Below are positions 1 to 9,150 of a DNA stretch of 57,067 nucleotides, piece after piece. The position numbers and the translations under genes are program-made. Under the pieces are notes generated by a model. It was not told the DNA's origin and made no database searches. It saw nothing but the letters and a program-made list of their open reading frames with translations. Source of the stretch: Afifella pfennigii DSM 17143 (GTDB lineage Bacteria; Pseudomonadota; Alphaproteobacteria; Rhizobiales; Afifellaceae); assembly GCF_000688515.1 (NCBI RefSeq), contig NZ_JHZK01000025.1, positions 1 through 57,067 of the forward strand. The letters run 5' to 3'. Numbering within the stretch: position 1 is the stretch's first letter; every line of letters starts with the position of its first letter.

Positions 1-1
1 G

Positions 2-334
2 ACCACGCGGCCGAACGAACTCTGGCAAACCGACTTCACCTATCTGAAGGTAGTAGGCTGGGGCTGGTACTACCTCAGCACCGTTCTCGACGACTTCAGC
101 CGATACGTTGTCTCCTGGAAACTCTGCACGACCATGCGGGCCGAGGACGTCATGGACACGCTCGTTCTCGCTCTCGAGGTCTCCGGCTGCGACCAGCCAA
201 CGGTCCTCCACCGGCCAAGGCTGCTCAGCGACAACGGATCCTCGTACATCGCGGGCAAGCTCGCGACATGGCTCGATGACAAGGGCATGGACCATGTCCG
301 CGGGGCGCCGAAGGCCAGAGGAAGAGGCCGGTGA
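2..334 (+). pseudogene. IS3-family transposase (integrase core) remnant
   Basis: Open from the window edge in frame 2, this encodes the rve/DDE integrase core of an IS3-group OrfB. It begins at NELWQTDFTYLK (first catalytic Asp) and continues through TVLDDFSRYVVSW and LLSDNGSSYI (second catalytic Asp). After GMDHVRGAP the frame runs into unrelated residues and stops at 332-334, so the usual YHPQTQGKIER segment with the catalytic Glu is missing. It is therefore a 3'-truncated copy, also cut on the left by the window. It cannot be active and marks an old insertion inside the element. Confidence 0.85.
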
Positions 335-561
335 TGGCCGATGACGACAGGTGCCCGGGCGGAGGGAAACCCGCCAATGACAATCGCCCCCCCGATAGAC
401 AAGTCGCCGAGAACGATGCGGATGCGTCCGAGCGGCTGGACAAGGTGGTGTTGTCCATCGCTCGCCTGATCGGCCGGCGGATGGCGCGCGAGGACTATGA
501 GGAAGCCATGCATGCCGCCAACGACAATACGCAACCCGATGCAGGCGACCATGAACGGTGA
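334..561 (+). CDS. Small hypothetical protein of the mobile element
   Basis: A 75-residue, charged protein with a low-complexity N-terminus (KPANDNRPPD) and an amphipathic helix (LDKVVLSIARLIGRRMARED) ending in ANDN-rich sequence. I recall similar short ANDN-containing proteins next to site-specific recombinases in alphaproteobacterial elements, but they have no assigned function. The frame opens with GTG at 331 immediately followed by ATG at 334; either may be the start. The start codon abuts the end of the truncated transposase. Function unknown. Confidence 0.5.
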   Translation: MADDDRCPGGGKPANDNRPPDRQVAENDADASERLDKVVLSIARLIGRRMAREDYEEAMHAANDNTQPDAGDHER

Positions 562-620
562 GGTCGTGATCCGCATTGCCCAGGGGATATCTCGCATGAC
601 CGGATGCGGTGGGCACATCA

Positions 621-646
621 TTGACATCTTATGGGATGTCTATAAG
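621..646 (+). promoter_or_regulatory. Toxin-antitoxin promoter with overlapping palindromic operator
   Basis: A perfect -35 hexamer TTGACA lies at 621-626 and a -10-like TATAAG/TAAGTT at 641-648. A perfect inverted repeat GACATC (623-628) / GATGTC (635-640) with a 6-nt spacer sits across the -35 and spacer. The toxin ATG at 656 is only about 10 nt past the -10, with no Shine-Dalgarno, so the transcript may be nearly leaderless. A palindrome covering the core promoter is the usual layout for autorepression by a toxin-antitoxin complex. Confidence 0.55.
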
Positions 647-655
647 TTATCTTCC

Positions 656-1075
656 ATGAGGCTGGTTCTGGATACCAACGTGATCGTGGCAGCGTTCCGC
701 AGCCGCAACGGGGCAAGCAACTTGCTGTTGCGCTTCGTTGACCGGGGCATGGTGACGCCACTTTGCTCCACTGCGCTGTTTCTTGAATACGAGGCGGTGC
801 TGAGCCGGGAGGAAACCCGGAAGGCGACGGGCCAAAGCCTGGAAGATGTCGCGGCGGTCATGAGCGCGCTTGCCGCCGTGTCCGAGGGCGTTGATATTTC
901 GTTTCGGACGCGGCCCATGCTGGCTGATGCCGCGGACGAGATGGTGCTTGAGGCCGCTCTGAACGGAGAGGCCGAGGCCATCGTGACGCATAATGTGAAG
1001 GACTTCCGCCCGGCGCTCATGCTGGGCGTCACCATCGCAACGCCGGGAGAGATCGTCAGGAGGCTGAACACATGA
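656..1075 (+). CDS. PIN-domain toxin (putative ribonuclease, PilT/COG1569 type)
   Basis: A 139-residue PIN-domain protein starting MRLVLDTNVIV. Acidic residues expected at a PIN active site are visible: D6 in LDTNV, E44 in LFLEYEAVL, D94/E95 in DAADEMVLEAA, and the THNVKDF strand (D116). PIN toxins are Mg2+-dependent RNases held by a partner antitoxin. The ATG at 656 is chosen because the PIN fold begins there; upstream in-frame residues from 497 do not resemble a domain and would cross the promoter. The stop overlaps the next gene's start (ATGA, 1072-1075), so the pair is translationally coupled with toxin first, the reverse of the common order. Confidence 0.8.
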   Translation: MRLVLDTNVIVAAFRSRNGASNLLLRFVDRGMVTPLCSTALFLEYEAVLSREETRKATGQSLEDVAAVMSALAAVSEGVDISFRTRPMLADAADEMVLEAALNGEAEAIVTHNVKDFRPALMLGVTIATPGEIVRRLNT

Positions 1076-1332
1076 CACAGACCCAACGCTACAAATACCC
1101 GCTGCAACTGCCGCAGTCGCTCAAGGAGACGGCGGCGCGTCTTGCCATGGAAGACGGCGTGTCGCTCAACCAGTGGATCGTCTCGGCCGTTGCACAGAAG
1201 ATCGGTGCCGTGGAGACGGCCAGCGATTTTCTCAAGGCACGTGCAGGCACGGCAAAGCGTGGTGATCTGACTCACCTGCTTGACCGGGCACCGGATGTGC
1301 CGCCGGTGTCGGAGGATGTCATCAAGGACTGA
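1072..1332 (+). CDS. Antitoxin of the PIN toxin (ribbon-helix-helix-like)
   Basis: An 86-residue protein beginning TQRYKYPLQLPQSLKETAARL, followed by EDGVSLNQWIVSAVAQKIG. This beta-strand plus two-helix pattern is that of Arc/HicB-like ribbon-helix-helix DNA-binding antitoxins that carry a SLNQ-type turn. The C-terminus is charged and probably wraps the toxin. It overlaps the toxin gene by 4 nt and precedes the recombinase by 16 nt, so all three may share one transcript. It is the likely binder of the GACATC/GATGTC palindrome upstream of the toxin. Family assignment rests on pattern only. Confidence 0.75.
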   Translation: MTQTQRYKYPLQLPQSLKETAARLAMEDGVSLNQWIVSAVAQKIGAVETASDFLKARAGTAKRGDLTHLLDRAPDVPPVSEDVIKD

Positions 1333-1348
1333 CCGAACGGAGACCGCC

Positions 1349-3325
1349 ATGACCCGCGCCGCGCTTTACGCCCGCTATTCATCCGACAACCAGCGCGAGG
1401 CGTCCATCGAGGACCAGTTTCGACTCTGCCGGGAATACGCGCGGCGGGAACGGTGGGAGATTGTCGGCTCCTACGAGGATGCGGCCATATCGGGATCGAG
1501 CACGATCCTGCGGCCAGGCATCCAGCGACTGATGCGTGATGCGCAGCATGGGGAGTTCAATATTCTGCTGGCCGAGGCGCTGGACCGGATCAGCCGCGAT
1601 CAGGCCGATGTTGCCACGCTCTACAAGCAATTGAAGTTCGCGGGCGTCACTATCGTGACGCTGGCCGAGGGTGAAGTCTCCGAGTTGCATGTCGGCCTCA
1701 AGGGTACGATGAACGCGCTGTTCCTGAAAGATCTTGCCATGAAGACCCATCGCGGCTTGCGGGGCCGGGTAGAGAAGGGCAAAGCGGGCGGCGGTCTCTG
1801 CTACGGCTATCGCGTTGTGAAGAAACTCGACGGCAATGGCGAGCCGATCCGGGGCGACCGTGAGATCGTCCCGGAGGAAGCCGAGATCGTTCGGCGCATC
1901 TTTCGCGAGTTCGTATCAGGCAAAAGCCCGAAGGCCATCGCCGTCGATCTGAACAACGAGGGCATTCCCGGTCCGCTTGGCCGGGCATGGGGCGATACAA
2001 GTATCCGGGGGCACCGCAATCGAGGTACGGGCATCGTGAACAACGAGCTTTACGCCGGGGTGCTGGTCTGGAACCGCATGCACTTCATCAAAGACCCGTC
2101 CACTGGCAAGCGCGTCTCGCGCCCGAATCCGGAATCTGAATGGATCAGGGCAGAGGTTCCGCATTTGCGGATTGTGGACGATGAACTCTGGAACGCAGTG
2201 CGCGAGCGTCAGAAGCAGATCGCCGCAATCTTCGGCCCCAATCCCGCCAACACGCGGGAGGGCAGGGCGAAGCGATTGCATCTGGCGAATCGCCCTGCCT
2301 CCCTTCTTTCCGGCCTTCTGACCTGCGGCTGTTGTGGCGGGAAGATCGGAATCATCCTGTCGGATCGCCTTGGTTGCCTGAACCACCACCGGCGTGGCAC
2401 CTGCACCAATAACCGCACCATCTTGCGCGAGAAGCTGGAGGCGCGTGTACTAACTGGATTGCAGGACAGGCTGGTATCCGCCGAGGCTGTCGGGGAAGCC
2501 GTGCGCGCCTATGTCGAGGAAGCCAACCGGCTGAACCACCAGCGCCGTGCGCAACACGAAACCGACCGCCGCGCCTTGGCGAAGATCGAGCGTGCCATTG
2601 CCGGGATCATTTCGGCCATTGAGGACGGTATGTATCAGCCGTCGATGAAGGCGCGGATGGATGAGTTGGAGCGGCAGAAGGCGGAGATCGTCGCTCGCAT
2701 GGCCGAAGCTCCTGCCGATATGCCGGACGTGCATCCGAACGTCGCGGCGAACTACCGCCGCAATGTCGCGCGCTTTGCCGAGGCTCTGAATGATCCCGAT
2801 GGAGGTCGTCAGGCTGCTGACGCATTACGGTCCTTGATCGGCGAGGTGATCGTCACACCCGGCGAGAAGCGGGGCGAGGTTCGTGCCGCACTACGCGGCG
2901 AGTTGATGGGCATCTTGGGAATCGCCAGCGCCGAGGAAGGAAGGCTGCCGGAAATCCCTTTTATGACAGCGGTTGAAGCTAGCCCCCGCAACCAAGATTA
3001 CCCGCCGCAAGGCGGGTTTTTTGTTGCCTGCGCGAAACCGATTCCCTTGCTCCCGGGCGGCCCGGCTGCCGCAGGCAGGAACCGTGCGGCCGGCATGGCC
3101 GGATGCGGAGCTTGCGTGGGGCTGGGCTTAGCGCAAGGCGCCCGAATTCGATCCCAAGACCGGCGCGGGGCGCCAAGCGTCAAGCACTGCCTGGGTTTTG
3201 CCTCCAAGTCACGGCTTGTATTCGACGTTCGTCTATACATTGGACAACGCAAATGGCCGGCTCGGGCCCGTTGTTTTAGCGTTCTGTTAAAGTGCTACCA
3301 TCACCGTCCGCTCCCCGTTTGCTAG
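1349..3325 (+). CDS. Large serine recombinase, C-terminus altered at the attachment site
   Basis: Resolvase-family catalytic domain with the nucleophile in LYARYSSDNQ (Ser11) and the ALDRISRD arginine helix. It is followed by a Recombinase domain (about 160-290), a zinc-ribbon (LTCGCCGGKIG ... GTCTNNR, about 330-365), a coiled coil (about 390-470) and a C-terminal DNA-binding region. Start ATG 1349 has ACGGAGA just upstream. Coding beyond about residue 545 (2982 on) passes through a tRNA 3' end, a terminator hairpin and non-coding-looking DNA to a stop at 3325, so the last ~110 residues are probably not native. The protein would normally catalyse integration and excision of the element. Excision would replace this 3' end and its stop codon. 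Confidence 0.85.
   Translation: MTRAALYARYSSDNQREASIEDQFRLCREYARRERWEIVGSYEDAAISGSSTILRPGIQRLMRDAQHGEFNILLAEALDRISRDQADVATLYKQLKFAGVTIVTLAEGEVSELHVGLKGTMNALFLKDLAMKTHRGLRGRVEKGKAGGGLCYGYRVVKKLDGNGEPIRGDREIVPEEAEIVRRIFREFVSGKSPKAIAVDLNNEGIPGPLGRAWGDTSIRGHRNRGTGIVNNELYAGVLVWNRMHFIKDPSTGKRVSRPNPESEWIRAEVPHLRIVDDELWNAVRERQKQIAAIFGPNPANTREGRAKRLHLANRPASLLSGLLTCGCCGGKIGIILSDRLGCLNHHRRGTCTNNRTILREKLEARVLTGLQDRLVSAEAVGEAVRAYVEEANRLNHQRRAQHETDRRALAKIERAIAGIISAIEDGMYQPSMKARMDELERQKAEIVARMAEAPADMPDVHPNVAANYRRNVARFAEALNDPDGGRQAADALRSLIGEVIVTPGEKRGEVRAALRGELMGILGIASAEEGRLPEIPFMTAVEASPRNQDYPPQGGFFVACAKPIPLLPGGPAAAGRNRAAGMAGCGACVGLGLAQGARIRSQDRRGAPSVKHCLGFASKSRLVFDVRLYIGQRKWPARARCFSVLLKCYHHRPLPVC
2982..2994 (+). 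other. Putative attachment site: 3' end of initiator tRNA-fMet
   Basis: GCCCCCGCAACCA equals the 3' end of bacterial initiator tRNA, including the diagnostic A72-A73 before CCA that leaves the C1-A72 mismatch. No T-arm or anticodon arm precedes it, so only the tRNA terminus is present. This is the expected signature of an attachment-site half left by integration at a tRNA 3' end. Confidence 0.6.
3001..3022 (+). terminator. Rho-independent terminator (probably of the displaced tRNA-fMet gene)
   Basis: The stem CCCGCC/GGCGGG (3001-3006, 3011-3016) is capped by a GCAA tetraloop and followed by six T. It sits 6 nt after the tRNA-like CCA. It falls inside the recombinase reading frame, which argues that the frame's 3' end is fortuitous. 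Confidence 0.8.
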
Positions 3326-3358
3326 GGGTCGCTCTTCGTTTCCTGGAGGCGATGACAC
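3024..3358. other. Intergenic region upstream of the chemoreceptor
   Basis: About 335 bases outside any convincing gene. The open frame of the recombinase continues to 3325 but codes for proline/alanine/glycine-rich residues without a recognisable fold. The last ~150 bases are less GC-rich and probably hold the chemoreceptor promoter, which I could not place exactly. Confidence 0.4.
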
Positions 3359-5533
3359 TTGCCGTGGAGTACTCAAGCCGTGCGTATGCGCTTTTCGGAT
3401 ATATCCCTGTCTAAGAAAATTCCCATCCTGGTGGGCGCAGCGACAGTCGTCTCTGTGCTCGCGGTGGGGTTGCTGAGCTATCTGCAGACCGCCGAACAAC
3501 TTCGCAGCGAGGCGTCCGACAAGCTCGGAGCCTTGACCGAAGCGCGCCAGCAGGCGCTGTCGAGCTACATCGGGAGCATTCAGGAAGATCTGGCGACGGT
3601 GGCAGCGGGGCACATCGCCGAGATGGCGCTGGAAGAGCTCGGGCCGGGCTTCGACGAGCTGGGCTTCAATGCTGAGGCTGCCTTGCGCGCGGCCTACGTC
3701 ACCGACAATCCGAACGCGGCCGGCGAAAGGCACAAGCTCGATCGCGCCGCCGACGGAACCTCCTACAGCCTGGCGCATGGGCGGTTTCACCCCTGGTTCC
3801 GGCAGTTCGGGGAAGCGCGCGGCTATTACGACATCTTCCTCATCGCCCCGGACGGAGACGTGGTCTACTCGGTCTACAAGGAGATGGATTTCGCCACCAA
3901 TCTGCGACGCGGAGCGTGGCGGGAGAGCGATCTGGCGGAGGTCTTCGAAGAGGCCGTGAAATCGGCCGATCCATCGGCGACGGCCTTTGCCGATTTCCAG
4001 CCCTACGAGCCGAGCGCGGGAGCGGCGGCGAGCTTCATCGCCACGCCGGTGGTGCGCCAGGGCAGGGTTCTGGGCGTTCTCGCCTTTCAGATGCCGATCG
4101 GGCGGATCAACGAGATCATGCAATCGAGCGTCGGCATGGGCGAAAGCGGGGAAACCTATCTGGTCGGCTCGGACTATCTGATGCGCAGCGATTCCCGCTT
4201 CGCCAGCGAGTCCACGATTTTGAAGACGGAAGTGGAAACGGCCTCGGTCAAGTCAGCGCTTGCCGGCGAGAGCGGCGTCCAAGAGAGCGTCGATTATCGC
4301 GGCGTTCCGGTGCTGTCGGCCTATCGCCGGGTCGATGTCGCGGGCGTGCCTTGGGCGGTCGTCGGCGAGGTCGACCTGAAGGAGATCCTGGCGCCGGTGG
4401 ACCGGATGAAGACGATCATCCTGGTCATCGGCCTTGGGATTCTCGCGGTGGTCGGCCTGCTCGGCTGGCTTGCGGCGCGCAGCATCTCCCGCCCGCTGAT
4501 GGAGATGACCGGGGTGATGAACCGCCTCGCCGGCGGCGACATGAGCGCGGAGGTGCCCGGGACCGGACGCGGCGACGAGGTCGGCCAGATGGCGACCTCA
4601 GTGCAGGTGTTCAAGGAGAGCATGATCAACGCGGAGCGCCTGCGGGCCGAGCAGGAGGAGATGAAGCAGCAGGCGGAGGCGGAGAAGCGCACGGCGATGA
4701 ACAAGCTCGCCGACGATTTCCAGTCGGCCATCGGCGCCATCGTCGATACGGTGTCTTCCTCCGCGACGGAGCTGAACGCCACCTCCACCGCGATGGCCGG
4801 CACGGCCGAAGAGACGACGCGGCAGGCAACGGCCGTGGCGGCGGCATCGGAGCAGGCCTCTCAGAACGTGCAGACCGTCGCCTCCGCCGCCGATGAGCTC
4901 AATGCTTCGGTAGAGGAGATCGGCCGGCAGGTGAGCGAGTCGACGCAGATCGCCGGACAGGCGGTCGGCGAGGCGGAGACGACGAATGTCGCCGTCAGGG
5001 GCCTGGCGGAAGCCGCCGAGAAGATCGACCGGGTGGTGCAGATCATCAGCGACATCGCCGAGCAGACGAACCTGTTGGCGTTGAACGCAACGATCGAGGC
5101 GGCCCGGGCGGGCGATGCCGGCAAGGGCTTTGCGGTGGTCGCCGCCGAGGTCAAGGCGCTGGCCACCCAGACCGGCAAGGCCACGGAGGAGATCGCCGCG
5201 CAGATCGAGGCGATGCAATCTGCGACGGATCAGTCGGTCGGGCGCATCGAGGCGATCAGCCAAACCATCTCGCGCATGAGCGAGATCGCCACCGCGATCG
5301 CCTCGGCGGTCGAGGAGCAGGGCGCGGCCACGCGCGAAATCGCCCGCAACGTCCAGGAGGCGGCGACCGGCACCAGCGAGGTTTCCTCGAACATCTCCGG
5401 CGTCAGGCAGGCGGCCAGCGAAACCGGAAGCGGGGCGAGCCAGGTTCAGTCGGCGGCGTCCGAACTGGCCCAGCAGGGCGAGACGCTGAAGGTGCAGGTT
5501 GCCCAGTTCCTCGACAACGTGCGCGCAGCGTGA
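3359..5533 (+). CDS. Methyl-accepting chemotaxis protein
   Basis: A 724-residue transmembrane chemoreceptor. TM1 is about residues 21-42; a periplasmic Cache-type ligand domain runs about 43-350; TM2 is about 352-374, followed by HAMP (about 372-425) and the cytoplasmic signalling domain. The conserved hairpin [20 protein letters not shown] lies near residues 564-583. It would pass ligand binding to CheA/CheW. The start is taken as TTG 3359, 9 nt after GGAGG (3345-3349); the next in-frame ATG at 3386 lacks a Shine-Dalgarno. No che genes lie nearby, so it is an orphan receptor. Ligand unknown. Confidence 0.9.
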   Translation: MPWSTQAVRMRFSDISLSKKIPILVGAATVVSVLAVGLLSYLQTAEQLRSEASDKLGALTEARQQALSSYIGSIQEDLATVAAGHIAEMALEELGPGFDELGFNAEAALRAAYVTDNPNAAGERHKLDRAADGTSYSLAHGRFHPWFRQFGEARGYYDIFLIAPDGDVVYSVYKEMDFATNLRRGAWRESDLAEVFEEAVKSADPSATAFADFQPYEPSAGAAASFIATPVVRQGRVLGVLAFQMPIGRINEIMQSSVGMGESGETYLVGSDYLMRSDSRFASESTILKTEVETASVKSALAGESGVQESVDYRGVPVLSAYRRVDVAGVPWAVVGEVDLKEILAPVDRMKTIILVIGLGILAVVGLLGWLAARSISRPLMEMTGVMNRLAGGDMSAEVPGTGRGDEVGQMATSVQVFKESMINAERLRAEQEEMKQQAEAEKRTAMNKLADDFQSAIGAIVDTVSSSATELNATSTAMAGTAEETTRQATAVAAASEQASQNVQTVASAADELNASVEEIGRQVSESTQIAGQAVGEAETTNVAVRGLAEAAEKIDRVVQIISDIAEQTNLLALNATIEAARAGDAGKGFAVVAAEVKALATQTGKATEEIAAQIEAMQSATDQSVGRIEAISQTISRMSEIATAIASAVEEQGAATREIARNVQEAATGTSEVSSNISGVRQAASETGSGASQVQSAASELAQQGETLKVQVAQFLDNVRAA

Positions 5534-5594
5534 ACACGGCCGCCGGCGCGGGCCGACGATGGCCCGCCCGGCGCGCCGACCGCACTGAAAACAC

Positions 5595-5623
5595 GGCGCC
5601 GCGCCCGAGAGGAGCGCGGCGCC
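5595..5623. terminator. Bidirectional terminator between convergent genes
   Basis: A perfect 10-bp stem GGCGCCGCGC (5595-5604) / GCGCGGCGCC (5614-5623) with a 9-nt loop, followed by TGCATTTT on + and preceded by CTGAAAACA (T-rich on -). It lies between the ends of the chemoreceptor and hydrolase genes. Confidence 0.7.
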
Positions 5624-5647
5624 TGCATTTTCCCGGAAAGGCTTGCC

Positions 5648-6802
5648 TCAGCGCGGCGCCAATTGGGCGATGAGGTCGTTTGCCACCTCCGCCATCATCA
5701 TCGAGGCGGCGAAGTTGAACTGGTTGATGGCGATGAAGACGCCGACGCCGCGGGTCGGGGCGAAGGCGTGGTAGACGAACATGCCCTGCAATCCGCCGGC
5801 CTTCTGCAGAATCAGCGGCCGGTCGCCCTTCGGCCGCATCACCACCCAGCCAAGGCCCATCGCATCCATGCGGCCGGATTCGTCGAAGCCGTAGACCGGG
5901 TCGAGGCTGTCGCGCGGAACATAGGCGGCATGGTTGAGCAGGCGCATCTCGGCATTGTCGGGTGAGAAGCGGTCGAGATGCCATTGAAGCCATTTCAGGA
6001 TGTCGTTGGTGGTCGAATAAATGCCGCTCGCGCCGGCCATGACCGAGGTGTTGGGCACGTCGGGCAGGGGAGAGCCGTCGAAATCGTGGCCCTGCATCAG
6101 CCGGTCGCGATCTGAGGCGGAGGGGGCGAGCATGGTGTCGGCGAGGCCGATCGGCTGAAGCACGCGCTCTGCCAGCAAGGCCTCGTAAGGCTTGGCGGCG
6201 GCCGAGCCGAGGGCGAGGGCAAGCATGTCGAAGCCGAAATTGGAGTAAAGCCCGCCGGTGCCGGCCGCAAAGAGCTGCGGGCCCGAACCAAGCGCTTCGA
6301 TATAGGCCCGTTCGGTCAGGGTGGCGAAGGGATCGTCCGCCGGACCCTGTTCGCGCTCCACCTCGCGCGGCAGGCCGGAGGTGTGGGTGGCAAGGTCGAT
6401 GAGACGGATGGGCTGGCCATCCATTTGAGGAACGCTGACATCCGGGCCGAGATGCTCTTGCAAGGGGTCGGTGAAACCGACCGTGCCATCGGCCACGAGG
6501 CTGGCGAGAACGGCGCCGGTGAAGACCTTGCTGACGGAACCGACCCGCATCAGCGTATCGCCGTCCGGTGCCTTGTCGGAGCCCTCGGCGATGCTGCCGA
6601 AGCCGGCGACCGCGGTATCTCCGCCACGGACGGCGCCGATGACGAGGCCGGGCACCTTCGTCTCCAGAAAGAGCACGGCGCCCGTGAACTCGACGGTCTC
6701 GCCGAGAAGCTTGTCCTCGGCATCGGCGCGATCGAGCGAGCCGGCGGTCGCTGCCGCGATCGTCAACGAGAAGGCGAGGCACCGCCCGGTGAAGTGTCGC
6801 AT
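5648..6802 (-). CDS. Exported serine beta-lactamase-family hydrolase (class C-like/DD-peptidase fold)
   Basis: A 384-residue protein with an N-terminal signal peptide (about 1-28). Active-site motifs of the beta-lactamase/penicillin-binding (AmpC/EstB) superfamily are visible: SxxK as S89-V-S-K92 and YxN as Y186-S-N188; a KTG-like position reads QKAGGLQG near the C-terminus. The family includes class C beta-lactamases, DD-peptidases and esterases, and sequence alone does not separate them. The non-canonical third motif favours an esterase or peptidase role over a true beta-lactamase. ATG 6802 is chosen because the signal peptide starts there; upstream in-frame residues are arginine/proline-rich and unconvincing. 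Confidence 0.85.
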   Translation of the reverse strand: MRHFTGRCLAFSLTIAAATAGSLDRADAEDKLLGETVEFTGAVLFLETKVPGLVIGAVRGGDTAVAGFGSIAEGSDKAPDGDTLMRVGSVSKVFTGAVLASLVADGTVGFTDPLQEHLGPDVSVPQMDGQPIRLIDLATHTSGLPREVEREQGPADDPFATLTERAYIEALGSGPQLFAAGTGGLYSNFGFDMLALALGSAAAKPYEALLAERVLQPIGLADTMLAPSASDRDRLMQGHDFDGSPLPDVPNTSVMAGASGIYSTTNDILKWLQWHLDRFSPDNAEMRLLNHAAYVPRDSLDPVYGFDESGRMDAMGLGWVVMRPKGDRPLILQKAGGLQGMFVYHAFAPTRGVGVFIAINQFNFAASMMMAEVANDLIAQLAPR

Positions 6803-7100
6803 ATCGGATCCATTCCGCGTTGTTTTGATAATGCTGGAGTAGCATGGTGCGCCGCGCGCACCAGCCTCGGGCGTGAACGATCGTTTCCGTTTTCTTCCCT
6901 TGCGGCCGGAGCGCGGCGAACTCTGCGGCATGGAACCGCCGTCATGGCAACGCGCCTGCGCGAGGCGCGCCAGCGCGACCTCCCATCGTCCAGCGCGGGC
7001 AATCCCAGCAGCGCCGCTGCGACGAGATGGCGGATTTCCCGCGCAAGGCGAGATGCAGGCACACACCAATTGTTAAAATCGTCGCTTCTAGGCTCCCGGC

Positions 7101-8999
7101 ATGAGGGCAAAGATCGACGCAAACGCAATCCGTCCCAGCACAAGCTTGCTAGGGTTGGGTGTCTTCCTGGCACTTTTCGTCCCGCTCGCCCTGTCCACCG
7201 TGGCTGCGGCGCAGAATGGGGCGGCGTACCCGGCGGATGGCGATGCGGCTCTAACGGTGGAGGGGGACGGGCTTTCTATCCTCGCCTCGCCACTCGCGCC
7301 GGCGCCGACGACCTCGCCCAGGCAGACCTTCCAGAGCTTTCGCGCACTGACGCAACAGGCTTCCGATTTTCTGATGGAGGCAATCGAGACCTCCGCGCAG
7401 AACGATGCGATCCTCGACACGCCCGAGTTGCGCACTCTGAAGGCGGCGGCCGTGGAAAGTCTCGACAAGGCCGCATCGACGCTCGACCTTTCCGGCATCG
7501 CGCCGGCGAGCCGGCGAACGGTCGGGATCAGCTCAGCCCTGCTGCTTGACGAGATCATGGACCGCATTCCGCTGCCGGAGATCGACGAGATTCCGGACGA
7601 GGCCGATATCGATGCGGGGGCGGCGCCCAATGGCTGGACGCTGCCGGGGACGGAGATCCGCATGGCGCGGATCGAGGGCCCGGATGGCGAGCCGCGGTTT
7701 GTCTTCTCCGCCGAGACGATCAGCCATCTCGCGCAATTCTACAGCCAAGTGCGCGCCCTGCCGCGCCATTCGGACGACAGGATCGACTTTTATCAGAGCT
7801 TCGTGGTGGGGCCCGGCCTGTCCATGCCGATCGAGCTCTACCGCTATGTGCTGGAGCTGCCGCCCTGGATGCTCAGGGTGTACCTCGAACAGGCCGTGTG
7901 GCAATGGCTGGCCTTCGCGGCGCTGACGCTGGTCGTCGGCGTCGTCGCTTTCTTCCTGCTGCGCGCAGAGGTGGGGCGGCAGCGTTCCGCCAATGCCGCG
8001 ATCCGCTCGCTGCAGCTCATGCTGCCAGCCTTCCTGATCATCGCTCTGCTCGCCCTCTATCACTGGCTCAACGCCGATGTCATTCACCTGACCGGTTCCA
8101 TCCTCGCCGATGTGGAACTGGCGGTTGTCGTCTTGCAGGCGCTGGCATCCGCCGTCATTGCGGTGCTTGCCTTCAACGCCGTCGCCGCGCTGATCGTCGC
8201 CTTGCCGCGGATCGGAAAAGAGACGCTGGATGCCAGCCTTATCCGTCTGGTTCTCAGGGTGCTCGGCATAGGCGTCGCCGGCTACATCCTGTTTCAGGCG
8301 GCGGCGCGCGTCGGCATTCCCCTCTACGGCATCATCGCCAGTCTCGGCGTCGGCGGCCTGGCGCTGGCGCTGGCCGTTCGTCCGACCTTGGAGAACTTCA
8401 TCGGTGGCATCATCCTTTACGCCGACCGGCCGGTAAAAGTCGGCGATTTCTGCAAGTTCGGGGACATGCTCGGCACGGTGGAGGCGATCGGCCTGCGCTC
8501 CACCAAGGTCCGCGGCCTCGATCGCACGCTGGTGACCGTGCAGAACGCGGAATTCGCGCAAATGTCGATCACCAACTTCACGCGCCGCGATTCCAATCTG
8601 ATGAACGCCCAGATCGGCCTGCGCTACGGGACGAGCGCGGAGCAGCTTTCGCGCATCATCGAGAAGACGGCAGAGATGCTGCGCTGCGACGAAAGGGTGA
8701 AGGCGGATACGGTGCGGGTCTGTTTTCGCGGCTTTGGCGACTGGTCTCTCAATATGGAGATCTGGGCGTATGTGCATTGCGCCGATTGGGGCAGGTTCCT
8801 GAAGATTCAGGAAGAGCTGTTCATGAAGGTGATGCAGATCGTGGCAAGCGAGGGCGCGGCCTTCGCTCTGCCCTCGCAGATCACCTATCTGGGCTCCGAC
8901 CGGTCGCCGGATCGGCCGGACGGGGCGTCCGCGCACGATGCAGGCGATCTCCCGGAGCAGGCGCGCGCGCTTCTCTCCAAGATGACCCCGGCGGGATAG
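7101..8999 (+). CDS. MscS-family mechanosensitive ion channel
   Basis: A 632-residue channel with a signal peptide (about 1-38), a long periplasmic domain, several TM helices from about residue 260, and the MscS pore/beta domain at about 390-590. The pore helix reads GVGGLALALAVRPTLENFIG, followed by GGIILYADRPVKVGDFCKFG and EAIGLRSTKVRG, all characteristic of the family. It opens under membrane tension to release osmolytes. It is larger than E. coli MscS (286 residues) and closer in plan to medium-size YnaI/YbdG-type channels. It stands alone, about 300 bases downstream of the divergent hydrolase. Confidence 0.92.
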   Translation: MRAKIDANAIRPSTSLLGLGVFLALFVPLALSTVAAAQNGAAYPADGDAALTVEGDGLSILASPLAPAPTTSPRQTFQSFRALTQQASDFLMEAIETSAQNDAILDTPELRTLKAAAVESLDKAASTLDLSGIAPASRRTVGISSALLLDEIMDRIPLPEIDEIPDEADIDAGAAPNGWTLPGTEIRMARIEGPDGEPRFVFSAETISHLAQFYSQVRALPRHSDDRIDFYQSFVVGPGLSMPIELYRYVLELPPWMLRVYLEQAVWQWLAFAALTLVVGVVAFFLLRAEVGRQRSANAAIRSLQLMLPAFLIIALLALYHWLNADVIHLTGSILADVELAVVVLQALASAVIAVLAFNAVAALIVALPRIGKETLDASLIRLVLRVLGIGVAGYILFQAAARVGIPLYGIIASLGVGGLALALAVRPTLENFIGGIILYADRPVKVGDFCKFGDMLGTVEAIGLRSTKVRGLDRTLVTVQNAEFAQMSITNFTRRDSNLMNAQIGLRYGTSAEQLSRIIEKTAEMLRCDERVKADTVRVCFRGFGDWSLNMEIWAYVHCADWGRFLKIQEELFMKVMQIVASEGAAFALPSQITYLGSDRSPDRPDGASAHDAGDLPEQARALLSKMTPAG

Positions 9000-9150
9000 A
9001 GAGGGAAGTCCGGCGCCCGCCCGCTTGGCCCCTCGGCCCGTGGGGCCGCCGGCGCGCGGAGGCGTTGCCGTTTCACAGCAACGCCCGATTTGCCTGTCAT
9101 GAGCCGCCTGGCGAACATCCAGGATATGGCGGCAGGACGAGGTACAGCCG

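Larger units (their letters stand above)
1..2994. mobile_element. Right end of an integrated element bounded by a tRNA-fMet 3' end
   Basis: This stretch carries only mobile-element genes: an IS3 remnant, a small element protein, a PIN toxin/antitoxin pair and a large serine recombinase. It stops at a 13-nt sequence identical to the 3' terminus of bacterial initiator tRNA, followed directly by a terminator and then chromosomal genes (chemotaxis, mechanosensitive channel). The arrangement fits a site-specific element integrated at the 3' end of tRNA-fMet, with its recombinase next to one attachment site. The other end and the intact tRNA would lie left of the window. The boundary assignment is inference. 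Confidence 0.6.

Noticed and set aside
2971-2994. A complete tRNA gene at the attachment site
   Set aside because: Only the acceptor 3' end is present; no T-loop consensus, anticodon arm or D arm precedes it.
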